Assembly (NCBI GenBank): GCA_029204225.1 | Contig: CM055097.1 | Location: forward strand, 54,904,367 to 54,968,366 | Reading direction: 5' to 3' | Source of the DNA: Diphasiastrum complanatum | Lineage: Eukaryota > Streptophyta > Lycopodiopsida > Lycopodiales > Lycopodiaceae | DNA length: 64,000 bases | In this document: positions 11,705-23,400 of the stretch, piece by piece | How the letters are laid out: the number at the start of each line of letters is the position of its first letter | Numbering within the stretch: position 1 is the stretch's first letter | The notes under the pieces: generated by a model | Told to the model about the DNA's origin: nothing | Databases searched by the model: none | Seen by the model: the letters and a program-made list of their open reading frames with translations, nothing else | Position numbers and translations under genes: made by a program

Positions 11705-13708
11705 TCGAACATAGTCTATAGTAAAATTGGTCTTTTAAAGATAAAGCTTACTATCACGAATGAGCTCCATTTCCACAATAGCAAAAACATTTACAAGATT
11801 TGTAGCACCCTTGACTTGTAAGAAGCTCATTGTATGCAAAAGCATGAACAAACTTGGCATTATAATAATATCACTTGTTTGAAGTTCAAAAGGAAAAATA
11901 ACCACCTTTGATAAAAACTTGTAATGAACTATGATCTACCATAACCCGAAGAGGCTAATTCATTTTGAAGAACTTTTTTTTTTTCTTCTTATCAATTTTG
12001 TGTTTGAAATACCTTGTAACTTAAACTTGTTTCAATCATGTAATAAATGAAACCTCATTGATGCATATTTGAAAAAAGGGAAGGCAAAATCATAAAAGTG
12101 GATAGCAATCCAAATGTGATGGGCTAAAATTTATTATCAATAATGTTTTGAGTTGATGCACCAAACCAACAATACATTGTGCATTAAATAGTTAGTAATG
12201 GTACTCTTAGTATAGTTGAGATTCTCTATTGCTTGGAGTAATATGCAAGCCCATTTTATATTAGTTTCAAGACTTCAACAACATTATTGGAGCTAGGCCA
12301 TAAACAAGATGACTTCTTAAAAGTGAAATCAAGAGATGCTATGGAAGACATAAGACATCATCCCAATTTCAAAATTTGGCCTTTCTAGTAGCTCCTAGAG
12401 ATATATCAAAGAATAATCTAGTTTTTAATCAAGTCTAGCCCCATAGTGTTTTGAGTACTTATAAGATTGTATGTTAGCTCATCTTGAGACATGTATCCCA
12501 CAAAAGAATGGGATTTTTTTTTGAAGACAAAATTAATTGATCCAAAGGAAGCAAGCACAAATTGTACACACCTAGATCGATGAGTTATGATCCAAGAGAA
12601 AGCAAGACACGCATTGTACACACTACACTATGGGCATAAATAAAAAACATAGTGAAAACATGAGTTTCCATTGGTTTTTGCAATTATGTTTGATAGTACT
12701 AGCAATGTTTGTGTTATTAAGTCATAGTCTAAAAGCTAAATAAGATCTAGAAAGTAGTTTGTGAAGTCACAAGTGATACAAATTTTTGCTAAGTAATCAA
12801 AAGTTATGGATCTATGGATAAGTATAAATGAACTATTGTCTAGTAGAGTCCTAGGTCCTATTACAAGATTCTCCCAAAATAAAAAAGACATGGTTATGTA
12901 TGTTAGCATGATCTACTCACCATTTTCCTTGAGTCTTCAACATTTTATGTGTTATTATGGAAGGTGTGAGGCATAGGACATTTTGCTTGGTAAGGATTTC
13001 CAAAAAAATATAGGCTAGACCTCGCCTAAAACATTCTGCAAATCCTTATTGAGCAAAACGTCATCTGCTCGGCACATTCCATTGTAAATGAGTACCTTTG
13101 ACTTTTTTCATACATTTTATGAAACGTAATGAAGACTTTGACTCTAAATGACCAATTTGAAAGTGCCACATGGCAGCCGTACGCCTGAGGCCTAACGCGA
13201 AGGGTGGAAAGCACAGGACATCCATTTGGAAAAAAACACATGTATATTATGCTTTTTAAGCTGTTCAAAAAAGGGGCAGAATAATCACAAGTATCCATTA
13301 CTTTCATATATTAGTTCGTAAATAAGTTCTTAAGAAATGCCAAAGTAAAAAATAATACATTTCATATTGTAAAAACAATTCTTTGCCAAATCTCATGGAA
13401 GCATCTGTGTATAGTGGTAAGGGAAAAGCAGAACACTATATTCATCATCTCTTTTCTATAGTAAGTTTTGAAGTTCAAGTCAAGACAAGAATGCTCCAGG
13501 CATATAACAATGCTATTTGTTAGAATGTGTTTCTGCCTATAAGGTAATAAAAATTGTGAAGATACTGGACGTCTTTCCAGTAGGATTCTCTAATCTTTGC
13601 TTTGGGATAGCAGCCGGAAGCCATACCCACCCGATAATTGCTGGCCGAAAGCTAACCACTCAAGAACAACATAACTTGGTCTGAGTTTGCAGTCTGAGCT
13701 CATTGTTT
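11705..13708. other. Intergenic, no gene seen
   Basis: This AT-rich sequence between the Copia LTR and the 3' end of the host gene has no motif-bearing frame on either strand. The last few hundred bases (about 13400-13708) should hold the 3' UTR of the minus-strand gene, but no canonical AATAAA was found there. Confidence 0.6.
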
Positions 13709-16594
13709 TCAAAAAACTGGTGATTTTAGAGCCCTGTTGCTTGGAGAGAAAGATTGATGCCTAATCCGATTAGATCTTCTCACAGGAGTCATTTGTTCAT
13801 TTCCTGAACCCTGCAAACACAGTATTACATCTGATCAACCACAAAAATATTTTCCGTCAAATAAACAGGGAAGCCGAATTGATGATAAGAGAGGTGAAAG
13901 ACAAATGAATCTGTTTCTATTTGCAGTTGGAATCTGGCAGCACCTTTTGTGAAACTACACGTTTGTAGACAGTGAAGCTGCCTAAAGGAGAATCCTCAAA
14001 AGTTTCTGGACTCATGATAAACTCTTCTTTGTTGTTTGAGTCACCGGTCTCTGGAGTGTAGTCACCATCAAATTCTCTCTTAGTACCTCCTCTCACAGTA
14101 TTTGGCTTTAAAAGTTTGATAAAAGCTTCTCTGGCACCTGGAAGATCCATTCTCACTTCATGCAAGTTGACCAGCTTGAGATGCATTGACAATATGGGAA
14201 GCCCTATGATCAAAGGCAATAGGAATAAGAAAAGCCACCACCAATACCCGTTTCTCAGGACTCCTTTACTTTTGGAGTTTGTTGATGTGAAAGAAATATC
14301 ATCACTGGCAATAGAATTTTTTTCATTTTCTTGATCTTCTGTCACGAAATCACTACTACCCTGACCTCTTAGGGCTTTCATTTGTGAGGTTTGAACACCC
14401 TGTTGAGAACCTTCACATTCATTTCCTTGTTTGTTGTCAATAGAAATGTCCTGTGGGAGACTGATGTCACTACTAGCTTGCACATTCTTTTCTTTAATCG
14501 GAATTGGTCGTTCAACGGAATGGATCTCCGTCAAGGACGAAAATTCCTTCTGCTGTATTGAACTCGAACGATCAGTTACTACTTCTTGAAGGGCTTGGAC
14601 ACTGGTAACTTCCCGGAAGAATACAGATTCTTCTTCTTCCATTCTAAGTGTTTCTGATTTACCAGCTTTTTCCTCGTCATTGATTGCAAATAGCAAATTT
14701 GATTTGGGAGAATTAGTCGAAAATAGTGTCTTTTGAATGACTTCCTTTTCGTTCTCAGGCAATGTGTTAAAAATATGCTTTTCGAGGAAAACATCATACT
14801 CTGAGAACCAATCCCACTTGGCAGCCTCAGAAGACAAAGAGTCCTCCTTTCCTTGATTTTCAACGAATACTTTCTGAGCCATGTTTTGCAAAGGCTTTGT
14901 CCATAAACTCACTCCAATTTTCCAATCATCCATACTGCCCTTGAAGAAATGACAAGTGCTCCATTGATTGTAAGACGAAAATCTTATACTAATACTGCTC
15001 AATGTAATGTCAAATCTCTCCTTCAGAGTTTTTACATTCCTCTGCAGTTGGTTTATATCTACAGCCATTTGTGCTGGGTTAGACTCTGTTAGCCACAGTC
15101 CCTCGCATCCTTTTACGAGCTTCACAGTAGAAGCTTGGAATTTGATATCCGTCCACTGCCACGAAGGCAATAGTTTATCATGTACCATGGTTGGAAGAAT
15201 GCCTGGACTGTTTTGTGCCAGCAAAATAAAACCCGCAAGACCCATTAACCAAACGGTGAAAATTACGCGTCGGAGAATGCTCCCTCGTTTAGAAACTTCA
15301 AATTCTTCGTCGTCTTCATCAACACTCGCACCTGCTTCACCGACCTTCAGGAGTTTTAAGTTTACAGACACAGTTGCCCTTTCCTCATCTTCAGACTTCT
15401 CTGTTTTTTTTTCTAATAGCAATGATTTGTCGGCCTCAATCATAGCACTACTTGAAGTTCCATGCTTGCTTTCCGATTGATGAAACTCCAGGGAAACAGG
15501 CAAAGATGAAAAGGCAGAAGTGGGCGTTGTTCCAGAGCTGGGCGACTCTGTTACACGCTCATAAGTTTGCAAATGACTCGTGTCCGCGCTATCCATATCC
15601 TCCGAATCAACACAGCTGATCGGGATGTGAATGCGATCCAACTGCCATTTTGGCCGATCTCGAAAATTCTGGGGTTTAAGATCCTCAGCCTCCTCTTCTG
15701 ATCTGGGAAAGTTACTATCTGCCGACAAAAAAGCAGAACAGGGAAAAGATGCCTTTGGAATCTGACTACGTGGGCTCAGTTCATCTTTGCGTGCAGCTAT
15801 TGTTGGCTGGCTTTCAGAGGAACTGTAGACCAAAGCTGAAGATGGGTGAAACTGCAGCAATCCTACACTTATGGGAGTCGGCAATTGCGTAGAAAAGTTC
15901 CTCGGCATATTTTCTCCCTCGAATTCTAAGGTTGAATGTGAGCTGTCGCTGGCAGCCTTGAACAGCTCTATGCGTCTACAGCGTGCTTTACTTTCCTCCA
16001 CGCGAGATACACTGTAATTTTCATTTTTCTCGCAGAGTATCTTCTTTGGGGAAGCTTGAATGGGGGCTGAGGCAAGGCATGAGATGGAGCCCTTGCTGGC
16101 TTGCGAAAGGGGTGACCTTTCGGAACCTTTTATCCTTCCATGCTTTTGGAAGCGCTCGTTTACCTTGTGTCCTGAAAAGGACCTTGAAGAAAGCATTAGC
16201 TCCTTCACGTTCCTTGAATCCCTCCTTCGGTCATCTGCACAACAAATGCACTCATTAATCAACACAGATGTACTATGAGATCACCACTATCTCACTCATC
16301 AGCTGAATGAAAAGCCAAAAAAGCTTCCCAGCGTTCCACCAGGAGATGGCATCAAAGCTTCATCCACATTAATTAAACAAAAGCAGCTACAAAGCACAAC
16401 CGAAACACAAGCCAGGAGCTACCATCTACGCTACTGTCAAGGAAGAGAGGGTTGTCGTGGCTTCTGGGGCCTCTCATCTGCTGCTTGTGCATCTTGTATT
16501 GAGTTCCATTTCCCACCCAAGGAATTGTTTTCGGTTTAGCGGGTGATAGTGGCTTGATTCGATCTGTCAAGTGAGGTCTGTTCGCAAAAGACAT
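13709..16594 (-). CDS. Plant-type two-span membrane protein, three exons
   Basis: The model has exon 1 at 16594-16423, exon 2 at 16234-13944 and exon 3 at 13810-13709, giving about 854 residues. Intron 1 (16422-16235) has a GT donor after GATG and an acceptor TTGTTGTGCAG, phase 1. Intron 2 (13943-13811) has donor AAG|GTGCTG and acceptor GTGTTTGCAG, phase 0. The start is the first ATG (MSFANRP), because upstream codons in that frame use GTG. The N-terminal about 370 residues are Ser/Pro-rich and probably disordered. A hydrophobic span lies at about 378-398, a short coiled-coil-like stretch at about 449-467, and a second span (WWWLFLFLLPLIIGLPIL) at about 721-741. The basic C-tail carries GSFTVYKR and then TPVRRSNRIR in exon 3. 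From memory this tail resembles a plant-specific uncharacterised membrane-protein family; no function is assigned. It is the only clearly intact conserved host gene in the window. Confidence 0.85.
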
Positions 16595-18672
16595 GACGCG
16601 TACCACAATAGAAATCTGTGAAACCCAGGAAAAGAGAGCTTTTGTTGCTTATCAAGCTACAACCTTTGAATCAACTTTCGCAGTTACAGAGCTGTAAACA
16701 CAGACACAATATATGTCACTCCTGGAGATGAAAAGTTTTTTGAATTCAATCTAATAAAACATCCACCCAAACCCAAATGTTGATTTCACATGCAGGAGGC
16801 CTTGGGAAGGAGAAAATGCCCAAATAAATCAGAGAAGGAGCAGCATCTTAGGTTGCACATAAATCCGACACAGACAGACAGAGAGAGACAGAAGCAAAGC
16901 TGAAATATGGCCTTCCCGTCGATTGAATTTGAAAAATATAGCCGTTAGGGTAGGAACGTGGGCCCGTTAAATGAGAATATCTTGGTGCTACACTGCTGCC
17001 CCACGCGTCCGTTCTAACTTCTAACTTCTTGAATTCAACGCATTGCTCTAGAAAAATCAACAAATACAAAGAGCCCAATTAATTGCTGAAATTCAATTTT
17101 TATCCGTTTATTTTAGATATATAGGTTTTTGTTATTCCAAAAAACTAGTGTTGAAATCCAATTTTTATCAGATCAAAATTGATTTCTAATTCTCTCTCTT
17201 AAGCTCAAATGTGATAAGAGTGAAAAAGAATATTTTGTAGCAATGTTTGGAGTGTCCAAAAGATGTTATGCATGTCCTTGCTACCATGTACTTGACTCAC
17301 ACTCAAGCACACTGACAAACCACCTGACCACAAAGTATGATGCAAACACAATGCTCATATAGAGAGTCTACCACACTCTCGACCAACTGACTCGTCCTCA
17401 ATCCAACTTGACCACAAGTGGACCACATGAGTGACATGGCTCAAACTGAGGAAATCCCACTGCCACCATGAGACTTACATCCTCCATCTAGCTAGGCTGA
17501 CATCTTATCAGACACTTACAAACACAGACCTGTAAAGCTGACATACATGAGCGACTGAGGCTCAACCTGAGGAAATCTTACTGCCACCATAAGATTGTAC
17601 TCTGACCAAATAGACAGCTAGACATAATGACAAGTCAATGAGCATAAAATGACTACTTTGTTTCACACGTAGCAAATGCACAACCACATAAAACTCCAAC
17701 TCACATCTAGACTTCCATGACAAGGCAACATGCAAGCCCACACACACTCATGCAAACCAACACGAATGATAAAGCGTCAAATACATGACCAAGGCCTGTC
17801 CATAAGTGTTATCCTGTCGTACCAACACCTATGCCACCTGTAGATCCGCTGCTACACTACTGGTCACCAAATCATGTCCTCAACCATGGCCTACACCTAT
17901 AATCAAGATGCCCTCACGTCCAAGCATATCACATAGATGTCCTCATACATCATCCAAGATCAACCATCTCGAACCAATGAGTGCTCCAAGCCTCATCCCT
18001 GATGTATTTCCCAAACAAAGCTATGCACCAAGCCGCTTTGCCCTGACATCTTGTCCAATAAGCCCTGAAAGCTGATCCCCATCCATTCCCCATGCCCCAA
18101 GCACAAGAGTCTACCAAGGACTCAATGAATGAATGTACACAAATCTCACCATAGGCTATACCTAAGTAGCTCGCCCACCTCCCAGAGATACTGATGATGA
18201 TCTGTCTGTCCTACATCCCATGTAGGTTCAACTTTCCATGCTTGGCGTTGCCAACTCTGATTTGACCAGTCTATAGGCCTCTCACCAAGGAGCCTATCTC
18301 CCCACAACTTCCATCATAGCGTCCAAGCCAAAGCAAATGCAAACTAGATCCACTATCGTGATGAATAAGTCACCCACGATCCATAGCATATCAGGTAGGA
18401 TAGCTCCAGAACCCTGTACCCTATACCATCTGATCACCAAGTATCCATTACCCACTGATAGCTCCCCAAGAATCTGTCCACCTGTAATGCAACTAGACTC
18501 CAACTGGATCTAACCAAAAACTGCATCTTGCTTACCAAATAATGATGGATAGAAACAACATGTGATGCCAACCTGGAGACTATCGTGCATATAATCATGC
18601 AGCTCACCTGATCACTCGCCAAAGTATCAACTGTCACTCCCTGAGCAACCATCTCCATCCCTGCTGGCTCAT
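16595..18672. other. 5' flank of the host gene and non-coding sequence
   Basis: From 16595 to about 17100 is the upstream region of the minus-strand gene, including the likely 5' UTR. No clear TATA box was found. From 17260 to 18672 no gene is visible. Inside it, about 55 bases around GAGGAAATC(C/T)(C/T)ACTGCCACCAT occur twice, at about 17425-17480 and 17543-17597. The young Copia element is inserted at 18672, so sequence from 24675 onward was once contiguous with this region. Confidence 0.6.
18668..18672. repeat. Target-site duplication, left copy (CTCAT)
   Basis: CTCAT directly precedes the 5' LTR and recurs directly after the 3' LTR at 24670-24674. A 5-bp duplication is the usual Copia integration footprint. 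Confidence 0.95.
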
Positions 18673-19363
18673 TGTGAAAAATTGCCTACATTGGCAAATC
18701 TAGCCATGTAGAATATTGTACATTTTGTCAATATTGTTTGTTGGTTACTTGAATGGCCAAAGTGCCACTTGTACATACACACCTAAAGTAGGTTACCACG
18801 AGTCAAGAGGAGTGGTTGTGTCTATTTGGTAGTGATTCCTACTTTGTAGGATCTAGACCATGATTTATGATGAGATTTGTACCTACCATGCACCTACCAA
18901 GCATGACTCTTGGATCTAGACTAGGGTTTTCACATTAGGGCAAGAAAGTGGAGTCTACTTCCTTATTACATGCTGGATTTTCACCTAACTTTGCAAAGGA
19001 AGTGTGTTTTACTATGTATTTCCATTCTCCATAGTGAGAAGATAGAAACTTTTTGGAGCCTCAAGGAGAAACTCGAGTTTCCTCTCATTGTATGGTGATT
19101 ACTCTATTTTTCCAATGAAACCCAGCTTTGGCACTTTGTAAACACTGTCTACAGGCCGTACTACAGCCTTATTTCCACACGTGTGGAGTTGGATTAGACT
19201 ATTTGATCAATGCTTTGATTGTCTCTACTTGTTTCCTATCAAGCTGCTAAACTAGATCTTGTTTTCTGATGACTAGTTTCTGATAGATTGTTTAACAAGC
19301 ATACAATCACCTTGTGGATCATTCAAAGATCCATTTATGGTCCTTAGTACTGTACTTTTCACA
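18673..19363 (+). repeat. 5' LTR of the young Copia
   Basis: It starts TGTGAAAAATTG and ends CTTTTCACA, immediately before the primer-binding site. It is 691 bp, the same length as the 3' LTR. It should carry the promoter and polyadenylation signals of the element. A perfect palindrome with a G-box core lies inside it at 19175-19186. Confidence 0.97.
19175..19186. promoter_or_regulatory. G-box palindrome in the LTR
   Basis: CCACACGTGTGG is a perfect 12-bp palindrome containing CACGTG, the core bound by plant bZIP and bHLH factors. It recurs in the 3' LTR at 24481-24492. A related CACACGTGTG lies in the leader at 19526-19535. A regulatory role is inferred from the motif only. Confidence 0.4.
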
Positions 19364-19376
19364 TGGTATCAGAGCC
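19364..19376 (+). other. Primer-binding site
   Basis: TGGTATCAGAGCC begins on the base after the 5' LTR and matches the complement of the plant initiator Met-tRNA 3' end. It primes minus-strand cDNA synthesis. Confidence 0.95.
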
Positions 19377-19995
19377 AAGTACAAGGCCATTGATCTGTGT
19401 TTGAATCTAATCCAGTTTTAGCAGGTTTTGGTGCAAAAAGCTAGTATTGGAAGGGCGAGCTGGTATTTAGGTTTTGGTGAGGGGATTTGATCCCAAACTT
19501 TTTCAGGATCAAAATCCGTACTGTTCACACGTGTGGGCATCTCTGAACCAGCATTTAATAACCCATATTCATTGGATCATAGAAAATTCATATGGTGTCA
19601 GTTTGATGTAATTTTTGGTGCAAATCCTAGGATAAGCTACCAAGATCACTTGCCATTGATTAGTTTTGAATTTGTTTCATGAAAACTAATTAATCTAGGC
19701 TGATTTCAGACCTTCTTAAAGTGGAAACCAGGTCTTGAAAGTACATCAAAGTGAATGAGAGAGATAGAGTCAGTTTTTTGTCCAAGAATAGCCAAGATTG
19801 GCGAGATTTGCTTGAGTGTAGTTTTCATCTCATCTTATCTTCATTCCAACTTGTGAGGGAGTGATAGAACTGTGATTACAAATCCATCTGTTGGATTAGA
19901 AGTCAACATTTGAGTGAAACACTGCAAGTTTGAAACCTTTGTGAGTTTCAGGTCCAAACAAATCTATATCTTGTGTGTAGAATCTTGCTAGTAAG

Positions 19996-20454
19996 ATGAG
20001 ATCAGTGGGAGCCTACCTTCTAGAAGCTAGTGAGAGGTTAAATTCTACCAATTATGCTATTTGGAAAGTGAGGATGGAGTCACTAATGGTGCTCCAGGAT
20101 CTTTATGAGTTTCTAATAGATGATGAAGATGAACCTCTAGGTGCACAGGAATTTGTGAGATACAAGAAGAGGTCTAGGCTTGCACTTCACTGTATTAAGA
20201 TGAATGTAAGCAATGATCTTTTAAGGGAAGTATCATCATGTAAGAGTGCTAAAGAGGCTTGGGAATCTTTAAAATCTATCTATGAGTCTAGTAACACTTC
20301 GAGGGTTCTCATGCTTAGGAACCAGATTCTGCAAAGCATGAAGAGGTGTGATGAGAATGCACAAGATTATGTGCTAAGAATCAAGTCTCTTAATAGGGAG
20401 TTAGCTTCCATTGGAGAGAAGATTCAAGATAGTGAGCTTGTTCAGATGTCCTAA
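19996..20454 (+). CDS. Copia Gag, N-terminal part (truncated by frameshift)
   Basis: ATG 19996 is the first good start after the leader. The 152 residues show the Gag fold region: NSTNYAIWKVRMESLM, then CKSAKEAWESLKSIYES, then LRNQILQSMKRCDENAQDYV. Gag forms the virus-like particle around element RNA. The frame ends at TAA 20452-20454 only because of a one-base shift near 20446-20450. The same Gag continues at once in the next frame. No slippery heptamer is visible, so this is read as a disabling deletion and not programmed frameshifting. Confidence 0.9.
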   Translation: MRSVGAYLLEASERLNSTNYAIWKVRMESLMVLQDLYEFLIDDEDEPLGAQEFVRYKKRSRLALHCIKMNVSNDLLREVSSCKSAKEAWESLKSIYESSNTSRVLMLRNQILQSMKRCDENAQDYVLRIKSLNRELASIGEKIQDSELVQMS

Positions 20455-23400
20455 ATGGTCTAGGGAGTGGCTTTACAAATTTGGTCCAAAGCTTTGCAAT
20501 CCAAGACACTTTGCCTACTATAGAAAAGCTACACAGTGTATTAGTAGCTGAAGAGTGTAGGATGTTGCATACCAATGCAAGAATGAATGCTATTTCTCTG
20601 CAGGATGGTGATGAGAAAGCTAATTTCTCATTTAAAAACAAGAAGAAGACCAATGGCAGGAAGAAGCACTTCAAGGAGACCAAGGAGGAGGATGAGGCTT
20701 CAAGCTCAAAGGGCAAGATCAAAGACAAGTCCAAGTACAAATGTTTTTTCTGTGGAAAGAAAGGACATTTTGCATCAGAATGTCTCAAGAAGAAGAAGGC
20801 ACAAGAGGGCAAACAAAGCAACATTGCACATCAGGAGGAAGAGGAGGATGAAGAGTCATCCTTGATGGTTTCCAACAAACCACCATCATCCAAGAGAAAC
20901 ACCAATGATTCTTGGTGGATTGATAGTGGGGCAAGTTCCCACATGACATATCAAAAGGACATATTCTCCACCTTACTTTCTTACAATGACTTACATAGAT
21001 CAATCTATACTACAAGTAGTCAAGAATGTAAGATAAGTGGAATAGGAACAATTCCCTTGTATGTGGGATCATCCAAAAGGATGAATCTAGATAATGTTCT
21101 TTATGTTCCTAAGTTAACCAAGAATTTGCTTATTGTTGGCCAGTTAATGGATAATGGCCTAGATGTACAATTTAAGCATGGAGTTTGTTCCATCCTTAGA
21201 AATGATGAATGTATAGCTAAAGGCTTTAAGCAAGGTAGATTGTTTAGGCTTGATGCTAATATTGCAGTGGAGAGTGTTTACTTGGCAAAGGTGGAGCTAT
21301 CAAAGGTGGAACTGTGGCACAAAAGGTTAGGCCACCCCAACTACAAAGCCATGGAATCTATGACTACAAAGGAGCTTGCAGTTGGACTCCCCAAGCATTT
21401 GTCAAAGTGTGGGAAGAGATGTGAAGCATGTAGCCTCTCAAAGGCTCACAAGCTACCCTTCTCAAGATCTACATCAAGATCAAACTCTCCTCTTGAACTC
21501 ATCCATTCGGATGTTCATAGTTTTTCACATGAGTCTAATGGTGGTGCCAAGTACTATGTAATCTTCATTGATGACTATTCTAGATTTTGTTGGATGTACC
21601 TCTTGTCTAGCAAATCAATGGTGTTTGATTCTTTTGTAAAGTTCAAGACTTTGGTAGAAAATCAACTTAGTACCAAGATTAAGGTATTAAGGAGTGATAA
21701 TGGAGGTGAATATGTCTCCAATAAGTTGATTGACTTTTGTATTTCTAATGGCATAAAGAGGGAGTTGTCATGTCCATACACCCCTCAACAAAATGGAGTG
21801 AGTGAGAGAAGAAATAGATCTCTTTGTGAGTGTGCTAAGGCCTTAAGGCTAGATGCTTCTCTATCCAAACCATTTTGGGGTGAAGCAATAACTTGTGCTA
21901 ACTATTTGTGCAATAGATTGCCAAACCAAGCCATTGGAGGAATCACACCATTTGAAGCTCTATTTGGAGAGAAGCCCAATCTCAAAGATCTCAAAGTTTT
22001 TGGATCCACTTGCTATGTACACCAATCCTTGGATAAGAGAAGGAAGGATAATGCAACATCCATCAAAGGCATCTTTGTGGGATATGGTGAGAATAGCAAA
22101 GGTTATAGAGTCTTCAATCCCATCACTAGCAAGGTGATAGTGAGTAGGGATGTTATTTTTGATGAAGGAAATGCTTGTGATTTGGATGATAATGCTACTA
22201 ATCATCTTGATGCCAAGGATCATGCTAGGATGGAGGAGGAGCTTCCAAGTGAAGAAGAACTTGAGGATCCACCTCAAGATGCAAGAACTCCAAGAACTCC
22301 AAGAAGATTTACAAGGGCAAAATCCGAGCCATTGAGGCTCACCTATGATGGTCAAGGTGATCAAAGGGAAGGCTCATCATCTTTCACATCTTACACCTTT
22401 CTTACTTCAATGTTAGATGAGCCAACATGCTATGAAGATGCTTGTAAGTCTAAAAGTTGGATGGATGCTATGCAAGTAGAGTATGATGCTCTTATTGAGA
22501 ATCATACTTGGGATCTTGTGGATCTTCCTCAAGGGAAGAAACCTCTTGATTGCAAGTGGGTGTTTAGATTGAAGTATAATCAAGATGGATCAATAAGCAA
22601 GCATAAAGCTAGGCTTGTTGCCAAAGGTTTTTTACAAACCAAAGGCATTGACTATGATGAGACTTTTGCTCCTGTGGCTAAGCTTGTTACTATCAGGTTG
22701 ATCATTAGTCTTGCTACAACCTTCAATTGGGAGCTATTCCAACTTGACTTCACAAATGCATTCCTCAATGGTTATTTGGAGGAAGAGATCTACATGTGGC
22801 AACCCGAGGGCTTCATCAAGGCAAAGCATGAAGGAAAGGTGTGTTTTTTTAAGAAGAGCCTTTATGGGCTCAAGCAAGCACCTAGAGCATGGTACTCTAG
22901 GCTAAACTCTTTTCTCATTTCCATCAATTTTGTAATGAGTGCCTATGATCCATCATTGTATATAAGTTTTCATGATGGCATGATCATTATTCTTGTTTTG
23001 TATGTAGATGACATTATCTTGAGTGGTAATGATCTAGATGGAATTAGAGATGTAAAAATTGCTTTAGCAAAAGAGTTTAAGATGGTAGATCTCGGCCTAT
23101 TGAGCTTCATTCTTGGAATAGAGGTTATAAGAGGATGTGATTTTAGCTTCATTTGTCAATCTAAATATGCTACATCCATCCTAGATAGATTTGGAATGAA
23201 GAATTGTAAAGGCATTGAGACACCAATGGAGCAACATGTAAAAGCATCTATTGGTTGTGATGAAGCATCCTTTGAGGACATCACATTATATAGAAGGCTT
23301 ATTGGCTCCTTGATCTATTTAACTATAACTAGACCTGATCTTAGTTATAGTGTTGGAAAGTTAAGCCAATTCATGCAAAGTCCTCTAGTTTCACATTGGA

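Noticed and set aside
15007-15480. Plus-strand open frame opposite the host gene
   Set aside because: It is the complement of the Ser-rich part of exon 2 and has no motif; it is explained as a shadow.
16235-16265. Apparent start of the host gene at 16265
   Set aside because: The codon there is GTG, and the first ten codons lie before a strong splice acceptor (TTGTTGTGCAG). The frame continues upstream through an intron to exon 1.
20446-20454. Programmed ribosomal frameshift between Gag and Pol in the young Copia
   Set aside because: There is no slippery heptamer, the shift lies inside Gag rather than between Gag and Pol, and Copia elements normally use one continuous frame. A one-base deletion explains it.
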